Shown: positions 23,741-31,720 of the stretch, one piece after another
Position numbering within the stretch: the first letter of the stretch is position 1
Layout of the letters: every line of letters begins with the position of its first letter
Assembly (NCBI GenBank): GCA_009886125.1
Contig: VFJK01000174.1
Coordinates: forward strand, 1 to 35,128
DNA: 35,128 bases
Direction: 5' to 3'
Origin: Geobacter sp.
GTDB lineage: Bacteria; Desulfobacterota; Desulfuromonadia; Geobacterales; DSM-12255
The notes under the pieces: model-generated
Told to the model about the DNA's origin: nothing
The model's database searches: none
What the model saw: only the letters and a program-made list of their open reading frames with translations
Translations under genes and position numbers: made by a program

Positions 23741-24580
23741 ATGACTACCATCTCCATCATCACCGTCACCCACAACGCGGCAACAACCATTGGCAACTGC
23801 CTTCAGAGTCTTGCTGCCCAGACTCATCCCTTCGAGCATATCATCATCGACGGAGCATCCACTGACGCAACTCTGGAGATTGCCCGTGGCATCTCGCCGT
23901 TCTGCCGGATCGTTTCAGAATCTGACCGGGGGATTTACGATGCCATGAACAAGGGGATCGCCCTTGCGACCGGCGAGGTGGTCGGCATCCTCAATGCCGA
24001 TGACTTCTATGCATCGCCGCAGGTACTGGAGAAGATAGCGCATGTATTCAGGGACCCGGCAGTAGAAGCATGCTATGCGGATCTGGAGTATGTCAAGTTC
24101 CGGGAGACTATGAATAATGACCGGGAAAAGGGAATAGATCAGCGGACAGCGCACAGTGAATCACTTCAGGACTCAGCGCTTATAACTCAAAGCTTTCAAG
24201 TGGTCAGGTATTGGAAATCCGGCGCCTTCTCCCCGAACAGATTCAAATGGGGATGGATGCCGCCGCATCCGACATTTTTCGTCAGAAGAAGCGTGTACGA
24301 ACGTTACGGGACCTTTCGCTTCGATATGGGATCAGCAGCTGATTACGAACTGATGCTCCGGTTTCTTTTCAGGCACGGGATCACGACAGTCTATATCCCG
24401 GAAGTGTTAGTACGGATGCGGGTCGGCGGGGCAAGTAACGCCACTCTTGCAGCCCGGTTCAAGGCCAACCGCATGGATAAGCAGGCATGGAGGGTGAACG
24501 GATTGAAACCTTATCCCTGGACCCTTCTCTGTAAGCCGTTGCGCAAGATTTTTCAATACAATGCAAGAAATACGACGTGA
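23741..24580 (+). CDS. Family 2 glycosyltransferase (WcaA-like) with extra loop
   Basis: The 279-residue GT-A enzyme has ISIITVTHNAATTIGNCL (4-20), IIIDGASTDATLEIA (34-48), RGIYDAMNKGIALATGEVVG (63-82) and the NADD metal site (85-88). The C-terminal half has VVRYWKSGAFSPNRFKWGW and MPPHPTFFVRRSVYERYG, typical of colanic-acid-type WcaA enzymes. About 30 residues between YADLEYVKF and QVVRYW (about 120-152) are not part of the family and look like an in-frame insertion. The ATG at 23741 is the family start; an upstream 21-codon extension is not. It stands apart from the main operon, behind its own promoter. Confidence 0.88.
   Translation: MTTISIITVTHNAATTIGNCLQSLAAQTHPFEHIIIDGASTDATLEIARGISPFCRIVSESDRGIYDAMNKGIALATGEVVGILNADDFYASPQVLEKIAHVFRDPAVEACYADLEYVKFRETMNNDREKGIDQRTAHSESLQDSALITQSFQVVRYWKSGAFSPNRFKWGWMPPHPTFFVRRSVYERYGTFRFDMGSAADYELMLRFLFRHGITTVYIPEVLVRMRVGGASNATLAARFKANRMDKQAWRVNGLKPYPWTLLCKPLRKIFQYNARNTT
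24098..24196 (+). repeat. Probable in-frame repeat-derived insertion in the GT2 gene
   Basis: The segment encodes a polar, non-conserved loop in an otherwise well-conserved enzyme. Its second half contains GACTCAGCGCTTATAACTCA, which resembles the AACTC/ACTCAG low-complexity elements inside the cpsB-like gene. The first half has no obvious repeat content. Borders are estimated from the family alignment remembered, not computed. Confidence 0.4.
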
Positions 24581-24736
24581 CAACAGAGCTGTATGCGGCA
24601 AACAGATCAGATAAATCTCTTGAGCAGACAACATTAAAATATCCGCTTTGTTGTTACAACGTTTCGTGCTAAAGAAATATATCCTCCTTTACCTGCCTGA
24701 GCAGAGTGAAGACAACCACTTATCCACATTGAAGCT

Positions 24737-26401
24737 ATGCCATCTATAACTCTTTTCTACATTTTTCTCACCGCCCTCTTCACGGTTCTGGTTATGATCC
24801 CGTCCATTTCAAAACTGGCGGTCGGAATCGGGATTATGGACAGGATCGATGCACGCAAGGTCCATACACTGGACACCCCCCGTCTCGGCGGGATTGCGAT
24901 CTTTTTTGCCTTCATGCTGGCAGTTATCCTCTTTGGAGAGTTCAGCCGCCAGACCCGCGGCTTTCTCTCCGGTGCTATCATAATCTTCCTCACCGGTCTC
25001 ATCGATGACATTGTCGGACTGACTCCTCAAAAAAAACTTGTCGGTCAGATCATGGCGGCTTTGGCTGCCACGACCATTGGCGGACTGCACATCAAGACCC
25101 TGGGAAACCTTTTCGGATGGGGGGAGACCCCTCTCGGCCACCTGGGGTTCCCCCTCACTATTTTAGCCATTGTGGGGATCATCAACGCGATAAACCTGCT
25201 GGACGGCCTTGATGGGTTGGCAGGCGGTGTGACTACTATTGCCACAACAGCCTTTGCCATCATTGCCTTTCTCACCGGCAACAGCCAGCTCATCGGTCTG
25301 ACTGTGGCCCTTTTGGGAGCGATCACCGGCTTTCTCAAGTTCAACACGTATCCCGCGCGGATTTTCATGGGCGACAGCGGCAGCCTGTTTCTTGGCTACT
25401 CCTTGGGAATTTTTTCCGCGATAGTCGTTGAAGGGAGTTTCGGCAGGGTAGCAGCAACAATCCCTTTCATAATCCTGTCGATCCCGGTGCTTGACACGTT
25501 ATATGTAATGTTTTCCCGGATGCGCTCTGGTAAAAATATTTTTCACGCGGACCGCACCCATGTGCATCACCGGTTCCTCGACTTTGGCTTCAGCCACAAA
25601 GCAACTGTAACTATCGTTTATAGCCTGACCTATTGCTTCAGTGTCCTGGCCATACTCTTGATAGATCTGCCCGAAAAGTATCTTCTTTCTGTCAGTCTGC
25701 TCATTTCGGTATTATTCGTTCTGACAGCAGCAGTGGGCAAACATTTCCCCGGTCCGCTGAACTCCTTGTCATTTGAGCGCCTTCTCCTCAGAAGCAACTC
25801 CCAATCACTCATGAATACGTCACACTCCCTCCTCCTGTGCAGCAAATATACCGTGATTGCTATCCTCTCTCTGGCTCTGCTCTTACCTCCTGTTTTAGAT
25901 TTCAATTCGATTACTGTTGCCGCCCTGCTGCTGGCTCTCTCTATCTCTCTCCTTTTCATGACCAAGGATTGGGGGAACCACTTTCTCCATTTCGTGTTGT
26001 ACTTTAACGGTGCCTTTCTCATCTACCTCATAGAAAACCAGGGCCGGGAGAAATTTATCGCGGAAATCTCTCTCAATACAGTTTCGCACGGACTCTTTTT
26101 CATTCTGTTTTTTATCTGTGGTATCGAGATGTTTATCAGGGTCCGAAGTGGAGAGCTGAAGGGTTCCCCCTTGGAATATCTGTTGCTTTTCATCGTCATC
26201 TCTATCCCCTTTCTTCCAGCCGACTTCATCGCAAAACACCATCTCTATACCGTGGGGAGCAAATCGGTTATCCTCTTCACAGCATACAAACAGGTCCTGA
26301 TGGACCAGGCCAATCGCAATCGGAAGATAATTGTTACGACGCTTGGAGTTCTGCTTATAGCGGTATTGAAGGGGCTGTATGAACTCTATTGGGCGAATTG
26401 A
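24737..26401 (+). CDS. WecA/MraY-type phosphoglycosyltransferase with extra C-terminal membrane domain
   Basis: The N-terminal 330 residues form a complete polyprenyl-phosphate N-acetylhexosamine-1-phosphate transferase. Asp90-Asp91 lies in LIDDIVGLTPQKK, NLLDGLDGLAGG is at 153-164, FMGDSGSLFLG is at 210-220, and the HIH-type motif is in RTHVHHRF (273-280). Such enzymes start repeat-unit synthesis by moving a sugar-1-phosphate from a UDP-sugar to undecaprenyl phosphate. No WbaP-type initiator is present, so this is the likely priming enzyme. The family is usually near 330-370 residues. Here about 220 further residues (335-554) add roughly five to six hydrophobic helices of unknown role. The ATG has only a weak ribosome site. 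The start is 156 bases after the GT2 gene. Confidence 0.9.
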   Translation: MPSITLFYIFLTALFTVLVMIPSISKLAVGIGIMDRIDARKVHTLDTPRLGGIAIFFAFMLAVILFGEFSRQTRGFLSGAIIIFLTGLIDDIVGLTPQKKLVGQIMAALAATTIGGLHIKTLGNLFGWGETPLGHLGFPLTILAIVGIINAINLLDGLDGLAGGVTTIATTAFAIIAFLTGNSQLIGLTVALLGAITGFLKFNTYPARIFMGDSGSLFLGYSLGIFSAIVVEGSFGRVAATIPFIILSIPVLDTLYVMFSRMRSGKNIFHADRTHVHHRFLDFGFSHKATVTIVYSLTYCFSVLAILLIDLPEKYLLSVSLLISVLFVLTAAVGKHFPGPLNSLSFERLLLRSNSQSLMNTSHSLLLCSKYTVIAILSLALLLPPVLDFNSITVAALLLALSISLLFMTKDWGNHFLHFVLYFNGAFLIYLIENQGREKFIAEISLNTVSHGLFFILFFICGIEMFIRVRSGELKGSPLEYLLLFIVISIPFLPADFIAKHHLYTVGSKSVILFTAYKQVLMDQANRNRKIIVTTLGVLLIAVLKGLYELYWAN

Positions 26402-26597
26402 CTGCAGCTCATCGCTTACCGTCCTTCACTCTAAGAGATGCGGGCCCGGTGTGATGCATGCTACAAGTTAATCACGCAAACTAGCAGATTTTGCTTGCCT
26501 TTTAATGTATTTTATTGATTATGATACTTGAGGTTTCCTTGCCAAGTATAAGGAGGCTTTTCTTTTTTGATAAAATCCTACCATAAGGAGAGTATGG

Positions 26598-27767
26598 ATG
26601 ATCCGGAACTTCACGGCACTTCTGCTCATATCGACTCTGGCTCTGACCTCGCCTGCCCTGGCAGGACCACAGGAGGGGGCCGCCTCCTTCAGCCTCAATG
26701 CCGGCAGCCTCATGTTCGACAAGGCCGAAAAACTTGATGACGGCCCGGTGATCGGCGTACGCCTCGGCTATGACCTGCACCGCAATCTGGGTCTGGAGGG
26801 AAGTTTCGGTTTTGTCGATACCCGCTCGAATCTCTCCGCCTCCAAACCGCAGGCATATCTGTACACCTACCGGACCGATCTGCTCTACTACCTGCTGCCG
26901 GGTTCGTCCTTCGTGCCTTTTCTGGCGGTCGGCGGCGGCATCATGAATCTGGACGGCTCCGAACTCTGGGGGAACCGGACCAGTCTCCTCCTTGAGTATG
27001 GCGTCGGCATCAAGTATTTCCTTGCCGACAACCTGGCGCTGCGCGCCGATGGCCGCAATCTCCTCTCCTTCGACAATAATCGCCATAGCCACCTCGAATT
27101 TACCGGCGGCATCAACTACTACTTCAACAAGGGGAAAAGTGCGCCGCCACAGGCAGCAGCAGCGGCAGTGATCACCCCGGCAGCGAACGAGCGCCAGGCG
27201 GAAGCCCCGAAACAGACTCAACCTGCAGCAGCTGTACAGAAGGATATCCCGACAGAGAGTAATCCCGTGAGCGCAGCAACCGTCAGCCCGGCGCCCGCGC
27301 CAGCAAGTCAACCGGCAGAGCTGCCAGCAGGACAGGCCCCGAAAGCAGCGGCATCGACTCCAGTTGCCCCTTCACCTGTCGCTGCGACGCCAACAGCCAG
27401 ACCCACCACCCCTCTACCCGCTGCTGCACCGGCTGTTGCATCTGCCTGTCCATCACCAGTGAAGATTTCCAGAATTGTTACCATCCAAAACGGCTTTGAA
27501 ATACAGTCTGATTCTCCCCTGGCACTTCCTCAGGCCATAACCCTGGCAAGCCCGCCCCGACTGGCCCTGGATATCGACTGTGCTACTTATGGCAGCGGGA
27601 ATAAATCACTGCCGTTCAACCATAGCGGGGTAACCGTGATCCGTATCGGGAACTACCCGGATAAGCTGCGGGTTGTTTTCGATGTAAACCAATCACCGGT
27701 TCCTCCCTACAAGATAGTGAAGAGCAGCCAGGGACTCAAGGTACTGTTCGGCAACTCAGCAAAATGA
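26598..27767 (+). CDS. Outer-membrane beta-barrel protein with C-terminal AMIN domain
   Basis: The 389-residue precursor has a signal peptide (1-22, ending ALA). An OmpA-like eight-stranded barrel follows (about 28-177: alternating aromatic strands such as VIGVRLGYDLHRNLGLEGSF and LRADGRNLLSFDNN, ending HLEFTGGINYYF), then a Pro/Ala-rich linker of about 100 residues and a C-terminal AMIN domain (about 284-389: VKISRIVTIQNGFEI, ITLASPPRLALDID and LRVVFDV). AMIN domains in amidases and secretins direct localisation in the periplasm. The AAGGAG seven bases before the ATG fixes the start. It is the first of three plus-strand envelope genes and follows the WecA-like gene. Barrel and AMIN calls are from pattern, not a search. 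Confidence 0.82.
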   Translation: MIRNFTALLLISTLALTSPALAGPQEGAASFSLNAGSLMFDKAEKLDDGPVIGVRLGYDLHRNLGLEGSFGFVDTRSNLSASKPQAYLYTYRTDLLYYLLPGSSFVPFLAVGGGIMNLDGSELWGNRTSLLLEYGVGIKYFLADNLALRADGRNLLSFDNNRHSHLEFTGGINYYFNKGKSAPPQAAAAAVITPAANERQAEAPKQTQPAAAVQKDIPTESNPVSAATVSPAPAPASQPAELPAGQAPKAAASTPVAPSPVAATPTARPTTPLPAAAPAVASACPSPVKISRIVTIQNGFEIQSDSPLALPQAITLASPPRLALDIDCATYGSGNKSLPFNHSGVTVIRIGNYPDKLRVVFDVNQSPVPPYKIVKSSQGLKVLFGNSAK

Positions 27768-27812
27768 TGAGTTCAGGCGTTCTGCCGACACTAACGGCAG
27801 GAGGGGATACCA

Positions 27813-29477
27813 ATGAAATACGTTAAAAATTCACTGCCGTTATGTATCAGCAAATATGTGGACTGTACACTGGCAGCAGCCTTGATTCTTGCCCTGTTTC
27901 TGACCTGCGGCTGCATGGGTGGCGGCGAAGTCGCCCCTCCGGGGGTCAATAACGGCGGCGGCAGCGGCCCTGCCGGCAAAGTCCTGCAAGGGGCGGTGTC
28001 CGGCGCCACAGTATTTGCCGACACCATTGTCGCCAACGGTCGCGGCAATATGGTCATGGACGGCACTGAGAGCCAGTACGTGACCGTGACGGACAGCACT
28101 GGTCACTTTACCCTGCCGGCAATCCCCCCCTATAGCTACATGATCGTCTCCAGCGGGGGCACTGACACCCTTTCCGGCAAGCCTGCCATAATGATGCTGG
28201 CACCGGCCGGGGCACAGAACCTCTCGGCGCTGACGACCATGGTAGCCCTTGACCCGACGATGAAGAGCAAGATCGAGATCCTGATGGGGGGCTCAAGCTA
28301 TGACTCTGACATCACCCTGGCAGTCACCCCGGCAGCCCTCATGCTTGCCAAGACCATCGAGATTTCGGTGCAGTCGCTGACAGGAGCCCTCAGCCCGGGA
28401 GGCAATACCATCTCCAACAGTCAGGTCAATGACATCCAGTTGACGACGCTGACAAACCTGGCCACCCAGATCGCCTCCCTGAACACTGCCCAGCTCTCTT
28501 CGCCGGTATCGATCCAGGCCATGGTGACGACAGCGATAACCGCCACAGCTACGGCCATTGACAGTCGCTACACCAATATAAACATCGGCAGCGCCGCAAC
28601 GGTTGCCAGCAATATAGCCGCCAGCGTGCCTATCATAGCTACCGCAATCAGCGGCTCGGCATCAGCTTCCCTGTCATTGACCGGTTCGGCCTCTGAGACC
28701 TCACAACTGCCGCCAGCTGACCAGAACACCCTGTCTGCGGCGACAAACAGGTCGATAAGCCAGAACTCCGCGACTGTTTCCGTGGCACCGCCGGCATCGA
28801 CTCCTGATACTACCGCACCGACCGTCACTGCCACCACACCGGCAGCACTTGCCAGCGGTGTTGCCCCGAACGGCAGCATTTCGGCAATTTTCAGCGAAAT
28901 GCTCGACCTTGCCACCGTGACCCAGGCAAACTTCTCCGTCAGCGGGCCGGCCGGAGCGGTCGGAGGGACCGTCAGCTGGGACGGTACCACCAAAGCGGTT
29001 TCCTTCACCGGAGCACTACCGGTAAGCAGCACTATAACAGTCACATTGAGTGGGATGAAGGATCTGGCCGGCAATACCATGACCGCCAAGAGCTGGTCGT
29101 TCACCACTGCTGCCAGCACAGACACGCTAAAACCGACGGTCAGCAGTACCACCCCGGCAGCTGCAGCTATCGGCGTCAACTCCAGCACCGTTTCTGCCCG
29201 ATTCAGCGAAGCGATGAAGAGCTCGACGCTGAACGGGGACACATTCTACCTGACGGACAACACCTCGACTCTTCTGGTTTCAGGAACTGTCTACTACGAC
29301 ATGTCTACCAGCACTATTTCATTTACGCCAACTGTCAGGCTTAACTCAGCCACTAACTACACTGCAACGATCACAACCGGCGCGAAGGACCTTGCCGATA
29401 ACCCTCTGGCCGCGGCTGTCACCTGGTCGTTCACTACGACCACGACCGGCTCATCGACTACGGTCTCCAATTTCTAA
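27813..29477 (+). CDS. Lipoprotein-like surface protein with two Big_5 (Ig-like) domains
   Basis: The 554-residue precursor has a hydrophobic segment (about 19-32) ending in FLTCGCMGGG, a poor but possible lipobox. The N-terminal part has a carboxypeptidase-like fold stretch (GKVLQGAVSGATVFADTI through FTLPAIPPYSYMIVSSGG), then a Ser/Thr/Ala-rich helical region. Two Ig-like Big_5 domains follow (about 328-432 and 436-545). Each has the signature TTPAALASGV or TTPAAAAIGV near its start, then FSEAM/FSEML, then KDLAGN/KDLADN and WSFTT. Such domains are common in secreted adhesin-like proteins. GGAGGGG precedes the ATG. A clear terminator follows, so transcription from the AMIN-barrel gene may stop here. 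Confidence 0.82.
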   Translation: MKYVKNSLPLCISKYVDCTLAAALILALFLTCGCMGGGEVAPPGVNNGGGSGPAGKVLQGAVSGATVFADTIVANGRGNMVMDGTESQYVTVTDSTGHFTLPAIPPYSYMIVSSGGTDTLSGKPAIMMLAPAGAQNLSALTTMVALDPTMKSKIEILMGGSSYDSDITLAVTPAALMLAKTIEISVQSLTGALSPGGNTISNSQVNDIQLTTLTNLATQIASLNTAQLSSPVSIQAMVTTAITATATAIDSRYTNINIGSAATVASNIAASVPIIATAISGSASASLSLTGSASETSQLPPADQNTLSAATNRSISQNSATVSVAPPASTPDTTAPTVTATTPAALASGVAPNGSISAIFSEMLDLATVTQANFSVSGPAGAVGGTVSWDGTTKAVSFTGALPVSSTITVTLSGMKDLAGNTMTAKSWSFTTAASTDTLKPTVSSTTPAAAAIGVNSSTVSARFSEAMKSSTLNGDTFYLTDNTSTLLVSGTVYYDMSTSTISFTPTVRLNSATNYTATITTGAKDLADNPLAAAVTWSFTTTTTGSSTTVSNF

Positions 29478-29495
29478 TCTGTACAGAACGTCTGA

Positions 29496-29525
29496 AAAGA
29501 GGAGGCTTTGGCCTCCTCTTTTTTT
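29496..29525 (+). terminator. Rho-independent terminator
   Basis: AAAGAGGAGGC (29496-29506), loop TTTG, and GCCTCCTCTTT (29511-29521) form a perfect 11-bp stem continued by a T-run to 29525. It sits 19 bases after the stop of the Big_5 gene. It is the strongest terminator in the window. Confidence 0.92.
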
Positions 29526-29566
29526 ATCAGCTGCTGTAATCGCCCATCTATCCGGAGTCTGCTGAC

Positions 29567-31702
29567 ATGCCCCTGACCACACCCACCCTACGCAGCTTTA
29601 CCCTGCTCTTTTTTTGCAGCTCACTCATCCTGCTGGCCGGCACTACAGTCCAGTCGGAAGAGTTTCACAATGCCCTCTCCCTGCAGGGCTTCACCGGCAT
29701 CCTCAATACACCGACTGCCACTCTGACCAGCGAGGGACATATCTATACCCTCTACTCGGATCAGAAGGAAAACTCCCTTCGCCCGCAGTTGAAACGGGAA
29801 GACAGCTATATGTTTTCCATCGGGCTCTTCGACCTGTTGGAGATGGGCGGACGCTTTACTGAAGCCCCAAGCTACAGTTACATCAATGGTGGTTTGAGGG
29901 ACCTGTCAGCCAATTTCAAGCTGCAGGTGCCGTTCATCCCAAGAGGCAAATATATCCCTCAGTTGGCAGTCGGAGCCCAGGATCTGGGCGGAAAAATAAA
30001 TTACCTGCGCACCGTTTATGCTGTTGCCACCGAAGAGATCTGGCGCTTTCGCCTCTCCGCGGGCTACGGCAACGGCCCCGACCGGATGAAGGGGGGCTTC
30101 GGCGGGGTCGAGGTAAAGACGTTCGACTGGCTTTATCTGCTCGCCGAGTACGATACCCGTGAGACGAATGTCGGCCTCCGCCTGGTGACTCCGGAGCTGT
30201 TTGGCATCCCGGTGAACCTGCAGGTGACGATCAAGTCGGCACTGAACGACAAGCAAGGGAGCCCGGAGTATGGCTTCGGCTTACAGATGCCGCTCGGCTA
30301 CGACCATCACAACCGGCAGCCATTGGCAAAAGCAGAAGAAGCTGCACCGGTTCAGAAAGCTGAGGGCTCCAGTCCAGGAGGAGTGCAGCCGGCTCTTGCG
30401 CCAGGGCAACCCGCGCCAACCGGTTCGGAGCAGACACTCAGCAGCTCGCCGGCAGCAGGAGATCGACGGGCAGCGCTGCTGGAACTCCGGGACCGCCTGG
30501 CAAAAGATGGTTTTCAGAATCTCCGCGTCGGCGAAGGTGAAGGTGGTCTGCTGGTGGTAGAGTATGAGAACGGTCGCTACACGAGCAATGAGCTGGACGG
30601 CATGGGAATTGTGGCGGGGATCGCAGCCGATATGGCTCCGACTGGATTGGACAGCCTGCGACTGGTACTGCGCAAGAAAGGAATTGCTATTTTCGAGGTC
30701 TCTGCGCCCATATCCGGCGTAAAAGCATTTATGGTAGATGCTGGCAGCGAAGAGAAGTTGCGCGATTCCATCAAGGCAACACCCGAACTGAGCGGAGACC
30801 GGGGCGTACACTTTGTGTCTGAAGCGGTCAATCCTGCCTGGCTGCGGCCGTCACTGGTGCTCTATCCAGAGCTGAAGACCTTCATCGGCATGGAGAACAC
30901 TCCGGCCGATTATCTGCTTTCCATCCGTCCCGATCTCTATCTCCCTCTCTGGAAGGGAGCGGTGGCCAATGCCCGCTTGGATTTCCCCTTGAGCTGGAGC
31001 GACAGTTTCGATGACGGTCAGCCGCTCCGCGGGAGCCGCCAGCCGAGCCAGCTCGACCGGCTGATGCTCTTCCAGGCGATCCGCCTGGCACCGACACTGA
31101 TGGCGGATATCGGTGCCGGGATGATTGTCCATGACAGCAACGGTACCCTGAACGAGCTGCTCTGGCAGCCGGGCGACGGCACCCACCGCTTCCGGCTCCG
31201 CCAGGCGTTTGCCGTCAATTCTGAGACCCATGCCCGCAATGAGGTTTATCTGGGGGCATACCGCTATCGCTACGCCCCCCTCGACCTCTCCCTTGAGGCG
31301 ACCGTCGGCCGCTTCTGGAGCAGGGATACCGGCTTTACTGTTGAGTTGAAGCGCTTTTTCGGCGACACCGCTTTTTCCATCTACTACAAGGATGTCCGTT
31401 CAGATGTAGACGAGCGAATCCATGCCGGCGGGATACAGCTCTCCTTCCCGCTTACCCTGCGAAGGGAGATGAGCCCATCGCCGGTACAATTAAAGGGGAG
31501 TGACGAGTGGAACTATGCTCAGGAGACTGAAATCACTTCCAAAGGCTCTAATCAGGTTGGACGTGCTATCGCAATAAATCCCCAGCCGGCTTTTAACCTG
31601 GGGACGGTTTTCTATAATCGGGACCGGCTGAGTGAAGCGTATCTCAAGCTGAATCTGCTCCGGCTGAGAGACGCCTATCTGCGCTATGGCCTAAGCGATT
31701 AA
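29567..31702 (+). CDS. yjbH: YjbH-family outer-membrane protein for exopolysaccharide
   Basis: The 711-residue precursor has a signal peptide (about 1-30) and the YjbH/GfcD N-terminus: LQGFTGILNTPTATLTSEGHIYTLYSDQ. Many beta strands follow, in two blocks (about 40-245 and 430-690) separated by a proline-rich linker (about 248-290) and an alpha/beta segment (about 295-420, including ELRDRLAKDGFQNLRVGEGEG). YjbH and GfcD are thought to be outer-membrane barrels serving export of the Yjb polysaccharide or group 4 capsule together with a Wza-type protein. Length is close to the Escherichia coli protein. No YjbE, YjbF or YjbG partner is seen here. GGAG lies about 11 bases before the ATG. It follows a strong terminator, so a separate promoter in the 41-base gap is needed or the terminator leaks. 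Confidence 0.88.
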   Translation: MPLTTPTLRSFTLLFFCSSLILLAGTTVQSEEFHNALSLQGFTGILNTPTATLTSEGHIYTLYSDQKENSLRPQLKREDSYMFSIGLFDLLEMGGRFTEAPSYSYINGGLRDLSANFKLQVPFIPRGKYIPQLAVGAQDLGGKINYLRTVYAVATEEIWRFRLSAGYGNGPDRMKGGFGGVEVKTFDWLYLLAEYDTRETNVGLRLVTPELFGIPVNLQVTIKSALNDKQGSPEYGFGLQMPLGYDHHNRQPLAKAEEAAPVQKAEGSSPGGVQPALAPGQPAPTGSEQTLSSSPAAGDRRAALLELRDRLAKDGFQNLRVGEGEGGLLVVEYENGRYTSNELDGMGIVAGIAADMAPTGLDSLRLVLRKKGIAIFEVSAPISGVKAFMVDAGSEEKLRDSIKATPELSGDRGVHFVSEAVNPAWLRPSLVLYPELKTFIGMENTPADYLLSIRPDLYLPLWKGAVANARLDFPLSWSDSFDDGQPLRGSRQPSQLDRLMLFQAIRLAPTLMADIGAGMIVHDSNGTLNELLWQPGDGTHRFRLRQAFAVNSETHARNEVYLGAYRYRYAPLDLSLEATVGRFWSRDTGFTVELKRFFGDTAFSIYYKDVRSDVDERIHAGGIQLSFPLTLRREMSPSPVQLKGSDEWNYAQETEITSKGSNQVGRAIAINPQPAFNLGTVFYNRDRLSEAYLKLNLLRLRDAYLRYGLSD

Positions 31703-31720
31703 TCTAATGGGTAAGCCCCG

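Noticed and set aside
24650-24660. Palindrome GTTGTTACAAC upstream of the WecA-like gene, possibly an operator
   Set aside because: A single 5-bp-arm palindrome is expected by chance in AT-rich DNA; no second copy or adjoining promoter was convincing.
26402-26597. Possible c-di-GMP (GEMM) riboswitch in the leader of the AMIN-barrel gene, suggested by CACGCAAA
   Set aside because: Only a few bases match; the conserved GCAAAGCC core, tetraloop and receptor helices are absent.
26502-27311. Open frame of about 270 codons antisense to the AMIN-barrel gene
   Set aside because: The plus-strand gene has a signal peptide, strong ribosome site and domains; the antisense frame is composition-driven.
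28568-29242. Long open frame of about 220 codons antisense to the Big_5 gene
   Set aside because: It arises from the Thr/Ala/Ser-rich codon composition of the Big_5 gene; no ribosome site or domain.
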